Source of the DNA: Allobogoriella deserti
GTDB taxonomy: Bacteria > Actinomycetota > Actinomycetes > Actinomycetales > Actinomycetaceae
Assembly: GCF_042680605.1 (NCBI RefSeq)
Contig: NZ_JBHUEE010000008.1
Span: 199,691 to 263,690 of the forward strand
Direction of reading: 5' to 3'
Length of the DNA stretch: 64,000 nt
Part shown: piece by piece, positions 38,217 through 46,262 of the stretch
Position numbering within the stretch: position 1 is the first letter of the stretch
Layout: every line of letters begins with the position of its first letter
The notes under the pieces: generated by a model
Seen by the model: the letters and a program-made list of their open reading frames with translations, nothing else
What the model was told of the DNA's origin: nothing
The model's database searches: none
Program-made: the position numbers and the translations under genes

Positions 38217-38477
38217 GTGCGCTTCACGGTACGGATGGTCGATGAGGGCGGGGTCCCGCAGGTCCACATCGCCGGACCGCTCGACCTGCACACCGCGACC
38301 GAGTTCACCCAGCTCGTGCACCACCTCGGCGAGGCCGTCGGCCACCGCGCCTGCTATGACCTCAGCGGTGTGGAGGTCAAGGACCAGGCCGGCCGGATGG
38401 CTGTCCGGACCTTCGAACGCGACGCCGCCGAGTACGGCGGCAGGGTGTGTCCACCGGCAGCGCCGCAGTCGACGTGA
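38217..38477 (+). CDS. STAS-domain-like small protein
   Basis: An 86-residue protein with a fold pattern like anti-sigma-factor antagonists: VPQVHIAGPLDLHTATEF, then CYDLSGVEVKDQAGRMAVRTF. The residue normally phosphorylated (Ser in DSSG) is replaced by Gln in KDQAG, so phosphorylation control is unlikely. The GTG at 38217 has GGGAGG five bases upstream; a GTG at 38211 is the alternative. The protein ends abruptly after the second helix and may be a decayed copy. It has no clear link to its neighbours. Confidence 0.55.
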   Translation: MRFTVRMVDEGGVPQVHIAGPLDLHTATEFTQLVHHLGEAVGHRACYDLSGVEVKDQAGRMAVRTFERDAAEYGGRVCPPAAPQST

Positions 38478-38550
38478 GCTCGGCGCTCGGCGTCGGCACA
38501 ACCGCGTAAAGTACCGCCGGTCATCATCCGCCGACGGGAAAGGACCAACG

Positions 38551-39309
38551 ATGGGCGCGGACACCCTGGATCTGACGGGCAAGGTCGCCGTCGTCACCGG
38601 CGGGGCGCAGGGAATCGGGCAGGCCATCGCCCAGGCGCTCCGGGACGGCGGGGCGGACATCGTCATCGCGGACCGCAACGCGCAGGCCGCGGCAGCCACA
38701 GCTGCCGACCTCGGCGGGAGCTCTCTGGCGCTCGACGTCACCGACTCGGCCTCCGTGGACGAGGCGGTCGAGCGTGTGGTCACCGAACGCGGCCGCCTCG
38801 ACGTCTGGGTCAACAACGCCGGTATCGCCGCGAACGCTCCCGCCGAGGAGATGACCGACGACGACTGGCGCACCGTCCTGTCCGTCAACCTCGACGGCAC
38901 GTTCTACTGCGCGCGCGCTGCCGGGCGGCACATGCTCGCCTCCGGCGGGGGAGCGATCGTCAACATCGCCTCGATGTCCGGGATGGTCTCCAACCATCCG
39001 CAGCCCCAAGTGGCGTACAACGCGTCCAAGGCGGGCGTCATCATGCTGACCAAGTCGATGGCGGGGGAGTGGGCGCGCCGTGGTGTCCGCGTCAACAGCG
39101 TCTCGCCGGGGTACACCGCGACGGCGATCCTCGACCAGGTCCGGCAGCGCCAGCCGGAGTGGACGGAGACCTGGTTCCGGGAGACGCCGATGGGCCGTCC
39201 GGCCGAGCCCGCCGAGGTGGCCTCGGTGGTACGGTTCCTCGCCTCGGACGCGGCGAGCTACATGACCGGGAGCAACGTCGTCGTCGACGGCGGCTACACC
39301 AGTTGGTGA
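38551..39309 (+). CDS. Short-chain dehydrogenase/reductase (SDR)
   Basis: A classical SDR of 252 residues: cofactor motif VTGGAQGIGQAIA, VNNAGIA, and active-site YNASKAG with the catalytic Ser in the ASMSG segment. Asp in IVIADRN after the second strand suggests NAD(H) preference. The C-terminus GSNVVVDGGYTSW is typical of sugar or polyol dehydrogenases. GGAAAGGA lies upstream of the ATG and a -10-like TAAAGT at 38507-38512. No LacI-type operator is seen, so it is probably outside the sugar regulon, although it could reduce an aldolase product. Confidence 0.88.
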   Translation: MGADTLDLTGKVAVVTGGAQGIGQAIAQALRDGGADIVIADRNAQAAAATAADLGGSSLALDVTDSASVDEAVERVVTERGRLDVWVNNAGIAANAPAEEMTDDDWRTVLSVNLDGTFYCARAAGRHMLASGGGAIVNIASMSGMVSNHPQPQVAYNASKAGVIMLTKSMAGEWARRGVRVNSVSPGYTATAILDQVRQRQPEWTETWFRETPMGRPAEPAEVASVVRFLASDAASYMTGSNVVVDGGYTSW

Positions 39310-39345
39310 CCGCGTCGCCGCAGGGGAGGAGAGGACGGTCCGCCC

Positions 39346-40860
39346 ATGAGCGATGAGGCCTACCAGACGATCGCGCTGGTCATCTACTTCGCGGCCATGC
39401 TGGCCATCGGGATGTCGTTCCTGCGGAAGAACCGCAGCCTCGACGAGTACATGCTCGGCGGCCGGGGACTTCCCACGCCCGTCGCGGCGCTCAGTGCCGG
39501 CGCCTCGGACATGTCCGGATGGCTGCTGCTCGGGCTACCCGGCGCCATCTATCTCACCGGTCTCGCCGAGGCGTGGATCGCCATCGGGCTGACCATCGGG
39601 GCCTGGCTCAACTGGACCTTCGTGGCCCCGCGGCTGCGGGTCTACACCCAGGTCTCGCGGAACTCCATCACCATCCCGAGCTTCCTGGAGAACCGGCTAC
39701 GGGACCGCTCGCGCGTGCTGCGCATCGCCGCCGGACTGATCATCCTGGTCTTCTTCACGTTCTACGTCTCGTCCGGCATGGTCTCCGGAGGCGTGTTCTT
39801 CGCGACGTCGTTCGGCCTCGACTACCGACTGGGCATGCTGCTCGTCGCCGGCGTCACGGTGCTGTACACGCTGGGCGGCGGGTTCAAGGCGGCCAGTTAC
39901 ACCGACTTCGTCCAGGGCACCATCATGTTCCTCGCCCTGCTCGCCGTCCCGCTCGTCGGACTCTTCGTCGTCGGCGGTCCGGCGAGCGCGGTGGAGTCGA
40001 TCCGTGAGGTCGATCCCGCGTTGCTGTCGTGGTTCAGTGCCGGGGCGATGGCGACGGTCTCCGCCCTCGCGTGGGGGCTGGGCTACTTCGGACAGCCGCA
40101 CATCATCGTCCGGTTCATGGCGCTGCGCAGCGGTCAGGAGGCCAAGGCAGGCCGGCGCATCGGCATCGGGTGGATGATCTTCGCCGTCGCCGGCGCGGCG
40201 GCCACCGCACTGGTGGGTGTGGCCTACATGCAGCAGAACGGGCGGCAGCTGGATGACCCGGAGACGGTCTTCCTCGTCCTGGGCCAGGTACTGTTCCACC
40301 CGCTCATCGCCGGGCTCATGCTCGCCGCCGTGCTCGCCGCCATCATGAGCACGATCTCCTCCCAGCTCATCGTGACCTCCTCCGCCCTGATCGAGGATCT
40401 GAGCAAGGTCATGCTCGGTGAACGGCTGCCCGACCGAATCCAGGTCATGCTCGGACGGGCCGGCGTCCTGCTCGTCTCGGTGATCGCCGCGGCCATGGCG
40501 TGGACGCAGAACGCGACCATCCTCGACCTCGTGGCATTCGCATGGGCGGGGTTCGGCGCCTCCTTCGGACCGGCCGTCCTCCTCGCGCTGTACTGGCGCC
40601 GGCTGACCACGGCCGGCGCGCTGGTCGGCATGGTCGCCGGTGCGGTCACCGTCGGATGGTGGGGGCAGGCCGAGGGCGGCATCCTCGACCTGTACGAGAT
40701 CGTGCCGGGATTCCTCCTCAACACCGTCCTCGCCGTCGTCGTCTCGCGCCTCACGCACCGCGACCGGCCCGAGATCACCGGTGAGTTCGACGAGACCCAG
40801 CGCGCCCTGCGGACCGGCTCGGCCGTCAGACCTGCTGAGGAGCGGCCAGCCCCTGAGTGA
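39346..40860 (+). CDS. putP: Sodium/proline symporter (PutP type)
   Basis: A 504-residue sodium:solute symporter with about 13 membrane helices. It matches PutP closely in ALSAGASDMSGWLLLGLPGA, AWIAIGLTIGAWLNW, GWGLGYFGQPHI (here AWGLGYFGQPHIIVRFMA), AAIMSTISSQLIVTSSALIEDL and AWAGFGASFGPAVLLALYW. It should import proline with sodium, as nutrient or compatible solute. GGGGAGGAGAGG precedes the ATG. Its last 35 bases overlap the 3' end of convergent opcA. Confidence 0.9.
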   Translation: MSDEAYQTIALVIYFAAMLAIGMSFLRKNRSLDEYMLGGRGLPTPVAALSAGASDMSGWLLLGLPGAIYLTGLAEAWIAIGLTIGAWLNWTFVAPRLRVYTQVSRNSITIPSFLENRLRDRSRVLRIAAGLIILVFFTFYVSSGMVSGGVFFATSFGLDYRLGMLLVAGVTVLYTLGGGFKAASYTDFVQGTIMFLALLAVPLVGLFVVGGPASAVESIREVDPALLSWFSAGAMATVSALAWGLGYFGQPHIIVRFMALRSGQEAKAGRRIGIGWMIFAVAGAAATALVGVAYMQQNGRQLDDPETVFLVLGQVLFHPLIAGLMLAAVLAAIMSTISSQLIVTSSALIEDLSKVMLGERLPDRIQVMLGRAGVLLVSVIAAAMAWTQNATILDLVAFAWAGFGASFGPAVLLALYWRRLTTAGALVGMVAGAVTVGWWGQAEGGILDLYEIVPGFLLNTVLAVVVSRLTHRDRPEITGEFDETQRALRTGSAVRPAEERPAPE

Positions 40861-41749
40861 GGGCGCGCCCGTACGTCAGGTCCGGGTCGAGCCGGCGCAG
40901 TTCCTCCATCAGCGTGTTCTCGGTGTTGCGCCGGGGCAGGTTGACGGCCTGGTCCGGCCGGTCCGGCCGGATGAGCGTCGCCACGGTCGACCCCTCGGGC
41001 CGCTGCAGGCTGATGGGGCCGGAGGGCCGCTCCAGCACCACGCCGCGCATGCCGCCCTCGCCGCTGTACTCGACGGTGACGTGGCAGCCGATGGACACCC
41101 GCAGCCACGCGCCGAGCAACTCGACCGAGGGGTTGCCCTCAGCGCCGGTCACCATGGCGGCAGTGATCTCCTCCGCCGGAGACTCGTCCACGGCCGCCGC
41201 GAGCAGGGCCCGCCAGAGGGTGAGCGCGCCCCACGCGAGGTCGGTGTCCCCGGGGGTGTAGCCCGAGCGGAGCCGGTGGAGCGTCGCGATCGGGTCCGGG
41301 GTGCGGACCGACTCGCTGATCCGGCGTTGGGCCATCGCACCGAGCGGGTCCTGCGCGGGTTTGTCCGGCGGCGTCGAGGGCCACCACGTCACGATGGGGG
41401 CGTCCGGCAGCAGCAGCGCCATGACGAGGCTTCCCGGGTCACGGCCCGCACCGCCCCGTGGGCGCAGCACCACGACCTCGGAGGCGCCGGCGTGCCCGCC
41501 CACGCGGATCTCCGCATCCAGGCCGGCCGGCCCCTCTTCCTCGTCGGGAAGCACCACGATGACGCGCATCGGGTGCTCGTGCGAGGCGCCGTTGGCGGTG
41601 CGGATGGCGCGTTCGCTGGCGGCCTCGTCATCCGGCCGGACGACGAGGGTCAGCACCCGGCCGAGCGCGACGGCGCCGCCCTCGTCCCGCAGCGAGACGA
41701 GCCGGGAGCCGACCTCCGCGGAGTTCGTGTTGCGCAGGGTGACGATCAT
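40826..41749 (-). CDS. opcA: Glucose-6-phosphate dehydrogenase assembly protein OpcA
   Basis: OpcA is needed for activity of actinobacterial and cyanobacterial Zwf. The 307-residue protein has the family's features: an N-terminal segment with TLRNTNSAEV-RLV, the central DAPIVTWWPSTPP, DLAWGALTLWRALLAAAVD and a C-terminal conserved PLR-type region. It lies 25 bases downstream of zwf in the same direction. It is the last gene of the pentose phosphate block; the pgl gene that usually follows is missing and a convergent putP is found instead. Confidence 0.93.
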   Translation of the reverse strand: MIVTLRNTNSAEVGSRLVSLRDEGGAVALGRVLTLVVRPDDEAASERAIRTANGASHEHPMRVIVVLPDEEEGPAGLDAEIRVGGHAGASEVVVLRPRGGAGRDPGSLVMALLLPDAPIVTWWPSTPPDKPAQDPLGAMAQRRISESVRTPDPIATLHRLRSGYTPGDTDLAWGALTLWRALLAAAVDESPAEEITAAMVTGAEGNPSVELLGAWLRVSIGCHVTVEYSGEGGMRGVVLERPSGPISLQRPEGSTVATLIRPDRPDQAVNLPRRNTENTLMEELRRLDPDLTYGRALTQGLAAPQQV

Positions 41750-41774
41750 GGCGTTCCTTCTCTCCGTCCTGCGG

Positions 41775-43301
41775 TCACGGCCGGCGCCAGGTGCGCCCGT
41801 CGCGGGCCAGCATCCGGTCGGCCGAAGCCGGCCCCCACGAGCCCGGTGCGTACTGTTCCGGGCGGCCGCCCGCGGCCCAGTGGTCCAGCACCGGATCGAG
41901 GATCTTCCACGACAGCTCCACCTCCCGCTGGCGCGGGAACAACGGCGGGTCGCCGAGCAGGACGTCGAGGATCAGGCGTTCGTACGCCTCGGGGGAGTCC
42001 TGGGTGAAAGCGTGGCCGTACCCGAAGTCCATCGTGACGTCACGGACCTCCATAGCGGTGCCCGGGACCTTGGCGCCGAAGCGGATGGTCACGCCCTCGT
42101 CCGGCTGGACGCGGATGACCAGGGCGTTCTCGCCCAGCTCCTGCGTGGCGGTCATGTCGAAGGGCAGGTGCGGCGCCCGCTTGAACACCACGGCCACCTC
42201 GGTCACCCGGCGCCCGAGTCGCTTCCCGGTACGCAGGTAGAACGGCACACCGGCCCAGCGGCGAGTGTCGACATCCAGGCGCACCGCGGCGTACGACTCG
42301 GTCGTCGAGTCCGCCGAGATGCCGTCCTCCTCGAGGTACCCGCGCACTTCCTCGCCCCCCTGCCAGCCGGCGGCGTACTGGCCGCGCGCGGTGGCGGAGT
42401 CGAGGTCGTCGGGCAGGCGGACGGCGGAGAGGACCTTCTCCTTCTCGGCGCGCAGTGCGTCCGCATCGAAGGAGACGGGCTCCTCCATCGCCGTCAGCGC
42501 GAGGAGCTGCAAGAGGTGGTTCTGGATGACATCTCGGGCGGCACCGATCCCGTCGTAGTAGCCGGCCCGGGACCCGATCCCGATCGACTCCGCCATCGTG
42601 ATCTGCACGTGGTCGACGTAGTTCGCGTTCCAGATCGGCTCGAACAGCTGGTTGGCGAACCGCAGCGCGAGAATGTTCTGGACCGTCTCCTTGCCCAGGT
42701 AGTGGTCGATCCGGAAGACGTCGTCCGGTGGGAACACCTCGGAAACCACGGCGTCCAGCTCGCGCGCCGAGGCGAGGTTGTGCCCGAACGGCTTCTCGAT
42801 GATCACGCGGCGCCACCGGTCCCCGTTCGAGCCGGACAGGCCCGAGCGGGCGAGCTGGCGCAATGTCAACGGGAAGACGTTCGGCGGCACCGAGAGGTAG
42901 AACGCGTGGTTGCCGCCGGTGCCGCGCTCCTCGTCCAGTGCCCGCACGGTCCGGGCGAGCTCGTCGAACGCCGCATCGTCGTCCAGCTCGCCCTGGACGA
43001 ACCGGAAGCCGGAGGCCAGCTGCTCCCAGGCGCGTTCGTCGAACGGTGTGCGGGCGTTGGCGCGGACGGCGTCATGGACCACCTTGGCGAAATCCTCGTC
43101 CGACCACTCACGACGTCCGAACCCGGTCAGGGCGAACGACGGGGGCAGCAGCCCACGGTTGGCGAGGTCGTAGATCGCCGGCATGAGCTTCTTCCGGGCG
43201 AGGTCGCCGGTGACCCCGAAGATCACCACGCCGGAAGGCCCGGCGATCCGCGGCAGCCGGCGGTCACTGGGGTCGCGCAGAGGGTTACCGAGCTCGCTCA
43301 C
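41775..43301 (-). CDS. zwf: Glucose-6-phosphate 1-dehydrogenase
   Basis: Oxidises glucose-6-phosphate to 6-phosphogluconolactone with NADP. The 508-residue protein has the cofactor motif VIFGVTGDLARKKLMPA, the active-site signature RIDHYLGKETVQN and IIEKPFGHNLASA. The GTG at 43301 overlaps the pgi stop by 4 bases and gives the normal length; the frame is open further upstream only through pgi sequence. Confidence 0.96.
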   Translation of the reverse strand: MSELGNPLRDPSDRRLPRIAGPSGVVIFGVTGDLARKKLMPAIYDLANRGLLPPSFALTGFGRREWSDEDFAKVVHDAVRANARTPFDERAWEQLASGFRFVQGELDDDAAFDELARTVRALDEERGTGGNHAFYLSVPPNVFPLTLRQLARSGLSGSNGDRWRRVIIEKPFGHNLASARELDAVVSEVFPPDDVFRIDHYLGKETVQNILALRFANQLFEPIWNANYVDHVQITMAESIGIGSRAGYYDGIGAARDVIQNHLLQLLALTAMEEPVSFDADALRAEKEKVLSAVRLPDDLDSATARGQYAAGWQGGEEVRGYLEEDGISADSTTESYAAVRLDVDTRRWAGVPFYLRTGKRLGRRVTEVAVVFKRAPHLPFDMTATQELGENALVIRVQPDEGVTIRFGAKVPGTAMEVRDVTMDFGYGHAFTQDSPEAYERLILDVLLGDPPLFPRQREVELSWKILDPVLDHWAAGGRPEQYAPGSWGPASADRMLARDGRTWRRP

Positions 43302-45004
43302 GCCGCCGGCCCTGTCAGCACTCCCGCGAGCCAGGCGAGGGCGTCCTGGTCGGTCACGTGCAGTCGTAGCACCGGTCGGCCGAGCTCGGCGAGCACGCCG
43401 GCGTCCCCCCCGGCCTGCGCCGCGATCAGCGTGGCGAAGTCGAACTCGCGTCCCGGGACGTCGACGACGGCCGACGGCGTCCCCGTGATCTGCAGGAACG
43501 CGCCGACGCACGGGCCGCCCTTGTGGTACTGCCCGGTCGAGTGGAGGAACCGCGGTCCCCACCCGAAGGTCACCGGCCGGCCCGTGCGCCGGGCGAGCCC
43601 GGGACGGACGCCGGCCAGCAGGGTCGAGGCCGGCCCCTCCCGGTCCAGGTACGCCATGACAGCCAGGTAGCCACGGTCGCCGTCCAGTTCATCCAGGAGG
43701 GCCTGGACCGCCTCGGCGACGGACGTGGCCCCTGCCGCCGGTCCGGACGAGGTCCGGACCTCGACGCCGGAATCGGTGAAGGCAGGCGGTTCGGGAGTCG
43801 GGGTCGACTCCAGCAGGCCGCGCGCCGCCGCCTTGGCGGACTCGACGTCGGGCTGGTCGAACGGGTTGATCCCGAGCAGCTGCCCGGCGACGGCCACGGC
43901 GTGCTCCCACAGCAGGAAGACCCCGCCGAGGGCGCCGGCAACCGTGACCTCGGTGCTCTGGCCACCGGATTCGTCCGGCTGACCGTCCTCGGGCTCGTCG
44001 GTCAGCGCCGTGAGCAGGACGGGCAGGACGTCGCTCGCCACCGGCTCGGCCAGTTCCGGCGCGCCCGGGTCGGCGACGACCGGCAGCAGTCCGGTCTGGT
44101 CCTTACCGGTCGACTCGGCGATGAGCTGCTCGGCCCAGTCACCGAGGTGGAACAGGCCGGATCCGGCGTCGGAGATGACGATCTTGTCTCGCAGCGGCGA
44201 GGTGCCGGCCAAGGCCGCGCCGAGCACCAGGGCGGGATTGGCCTCGGTGTCCTCGGCGAAGACGTCGGCGACGGCGGCAGCCTCGTCCAGCAGCTCCTCG
44301 ACGTCCACGCCGGCGAGGGCGGCCGGCACCAGGCCGAACGCGGTCAACGCCGAGAAGCGTCCGCCGACGTTCGGGTCCGCCTCGAACACGGCACGGTAGC
44401 CCGCCTCCTGCGCAGCCTGCTGGAGGGGCGAGCCCGGGTCGGTCACGACGACGATCCGGCTCGCCGGATCGATACCGGCTGCCGTGAACGCCGCCTCGAA
44501 GGCGCGGCGCTGGGAGTCGGTCTCCACCGTCGACCCGGACTTGGAGGACACGACCACGACGGTCGCGGCCAGGTCGCCGTCGAGCGCGCGCTGGATCTGA
44601 TCCGGGTGGGTGGCGTCGAGCACGACGAGCTGGGCCCCCGCCGTCCCGGAGACGACCTCCGGCGCGAGCGAGGAACCACCCATGCCGCACAGCACCACCC
44701 GGTCGATGCCTTCGGCGGCGAGCTCGGCGCGGAGTTCCCGCAGCGGTTCGACGAGGTCCCGGGAGGTCTCGTGCAGCCGGGTCCACCCCAGACGGACGGC
44801 GGCCTCGGACTCGGCCGCCGGTCCCCACACGGTGGGATCCTGGCGGCTGATCCGTCCGGCGACGCCGTGCTCGACGAGGCGGGGCAGCTGCTCCGCGACC
44901 GCCCGGGCGGCGTCGCCGGTGGCGCTGACCTCGACGAGGGCGCCACCGGCCGGGCCGGCCCAAGCGACGGTGGCGGCTCCGGTGGCCGGGTTCTGCTCGC
45001 TCAC
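43298..45004 (-). CDS. pgi: Glucose-6-phosphate isomerase
   Basis: Interconverts glucose-6-phosphate and fructose-6-phosphate. The 568-residue protein is of the divergent actinobacterial type: LCGMGGSSLAPEV, VVVSSKSGSTVETDSQRRAFEAAF, VGGRFSALTAFGLVPAAL (the G-G-R-FS motif) and QYHKGGPCVGAFLQ (catalytic Lys region) are visible. The GTG overlaps the tal stop by 4 bases. Location between tal and zwf is common in Micrococcales. Confidence 0.95.
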   Translation of the reverse strand: MSEQNPATGAATVAWAGPAGGALVEVSATGDAARAVAEQLPRLVEHGVAGRISRQDPTVWGPAAESEAAVRLGWTRLHETSRDLVEPLRELRAELAAEGIDRVVLCGMGGSSLAPEVVSGTAGAQLVVLDATHPDQIQRALDGDLAATVVVVSSKSGSTVETDSQRRAFEAAFTAAGIDPASRIVVVTDPGSPLQQAAQEAGYRAVFEADPNVGGRFSALTAFGLVPAALAGVDVEELLDEAAAVADVFAEDTEANPALVLGAALAGTSPLRDKIVISDAGSGLFHLGDWAEQLIAESTGKDQTGLLPVVADPGAPELAEPVASDVLPVLLTALTDEPEDGQPDESGGQSTEVTVAGALGGVFLLWEHAVAVAGQLLGINPFDQPDVESAKAAARGLLESTPTPEPPAFTDSGVEVRTSSGPAAGATSVAEAVQALLDELDGDRGYLAVMAYLDREGPASTLLAGVRPGLARRTGRPVTFGWGPRFLHSTGQYHKGGPCVGAFLQITGTPSAVVDVPGREFDFATLIAAQAGGDAGVLAELGRPVLRLHVTDQDALAWLAGVLTGPAA

Positions 45005-46131
45005 GCCGTCGCCCCGGCGGTCGTGTCGTCCAGGGCGGAGCGCACGGTCTGCAGCAGCTCGTCCCAGCTGACCTCGAACTTCTCGACGCCCTCGCGCTCG
45101 AGTTGATCGGTGACCTCGACGTAGGGCACGCCCATCCGCTCGAGGTCGTCGAGGATCTTCCGGGACTCGGCGTAGGTGCCGTGCACGGTGTCCCCGGGCA
45201 CCTCGGCGTGATTGGCGGCGGCGTCGAGAGTCTTGCCCGGCATCGTGTTGACCACCCGGCCGACGATGAGGCCGTCGACGTACATGGTGTCGGAGTAAGA
45301 GGGATCCTTCACACCGGTCGAGGCCCAGAGCGGACGCTGGGGGTGGGCGCCGAGGGACGCGAGCTCCTCCCAGCGCGGCGTCGCAAAGATCTCCTCGAAC
45401 GCCTGGTAGGCGAGTCGGGCGTTGGCGATGCCGGCCTTGCCCTTGAGCGCCGCGGCCGCATCGGTGCCGATCGCGTCGAGGCGCTTGTCGATCTCGCTGT
45501 CGACGCGGGAGACGAAGAACGACGCGACCGACCGGATGGTCGACAGGTCGATCCCGGCGGCGTGCGCACGCTCGAGACCGTCGAGGTAGGCGTTGGCCAC
45601 GGCGCGGTACCGGTCGAGGGAGAAGATCAGTGTGACGTTGACGCTGATGCCCTCGCCGATGGCGCGGGTGATCGCCGGCAGGCCCTCCTGGGTCGCGGGG
45701 ATCTTGACGAAGAGGTTCGGCCGGTCGACGGTCTCCCAGAGCAGCCGCGCCGCCTCCAGGGTCTTCTCGGTGTCGTGCGCCAATCGCGGGTCGACCTCGA
45801 TCGAGACGCGCCCGTCCTCGCCGTTCGTCGCCCGGTACACGTCGGAGAACAGGTCGCAGGCCTCGCGGACGTCGTCCGTGGTGATGGCCAGCACCGCGTC
45901 GTCGACGCCGGCGCCGTCCTCGGTCAGGGTCGCGAGCTGCTCGTCGTAGGCGTTGCCCTTGCTGAGCGCGCTGGCGAAGATGGTCGGGTTCGTGGTCACG
46001 CCGACGACGTGCTTGTCGTCGATGAGGCTCTTCAGGCCACCGTCCCGGAGATTCTCGCGGGACAGGTCGTCCAGCCAGATCGAGACGCCGAGCTCACTGA
46101 GCCGACCGAGCCGGTCGGTGTTCTCACTCAT
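45001..46131 (-). CDS. tal: Transaldolase
   Basis: Transfers a dihydroxyacetone unit between sugar phosphates. The 376-residue protein has the signature GVTTNPTIFASALS and the Schiff-base Lys in NLFVKIPATQEGL. The ATG at 46131 has GGAGC just upstream; an earlier in-frame start would add eight residues and lacks that site. It follows tkt after a 131-base gap containing a strong hairpin, and its stop overlaps pgi. Confidence 0.96.
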   Translation of the reverse strand: MSENTDRLGRLSELGVSIWLDDLSRENLRDGGLKSLIDDKHVVGVTTNPTIFASALSKGNAYDEQLATLTEDGAGVDDAVLAITTDDVREACDLFSDVYRATNGEDGRVSIEVDPRLAHDTEKTLEAARLLWETVDRPNLFVKIPATQEGLPAITRAIGEGISVNVTLIFSLDRYRAVANAYLDGLERAHAAGIDLSTIRSVASFFVSRVDSEIDKRLDAIGTDAAAALKGKAGIANARLAYQAFEEIFATPRWEELASLGAHPQRPLWASTGVKDPSYSDTMYVDGLIVGRVVNTMPGKTLDAAANHAEVPGDTVHGTYAESRKILDDLERMGVPYVEVTDQLEREGVEKFEVSWDELLQTVRSALDDTTAGATA

Positions 46132-46170
46132 CGTTGCTCCTAGGTCGCTGCTCATACATGAAGGTCAGCG

Positions 46171-46219
46171 CGCACGAGACCGCCGGTGTTCCCACTGGGG
46201 TGGGCGGCGGTCTCGTGCG
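46171..46219 (-). terminator. Long hairpin between tkt and tal (terminator or attenuator)
   Basis: A perfect 15-bp inverted repeat (CGCACGAGACCGCCG at 46171-46185 and its complement at 46205-46219) encloses a 19-base loop that can itself pair. No T-run follows on either strand. In GC-rich Actinobacteria such hairpins can terminate without a T-run, or act as an mRNA stability element that separates tkt from tal expression. Confidence 0.6.
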
Positions 46220-46262
46220 TCATGTCTGACCCTTCCGGTCCTGCGTGGCGTGCGTGGGCCTC

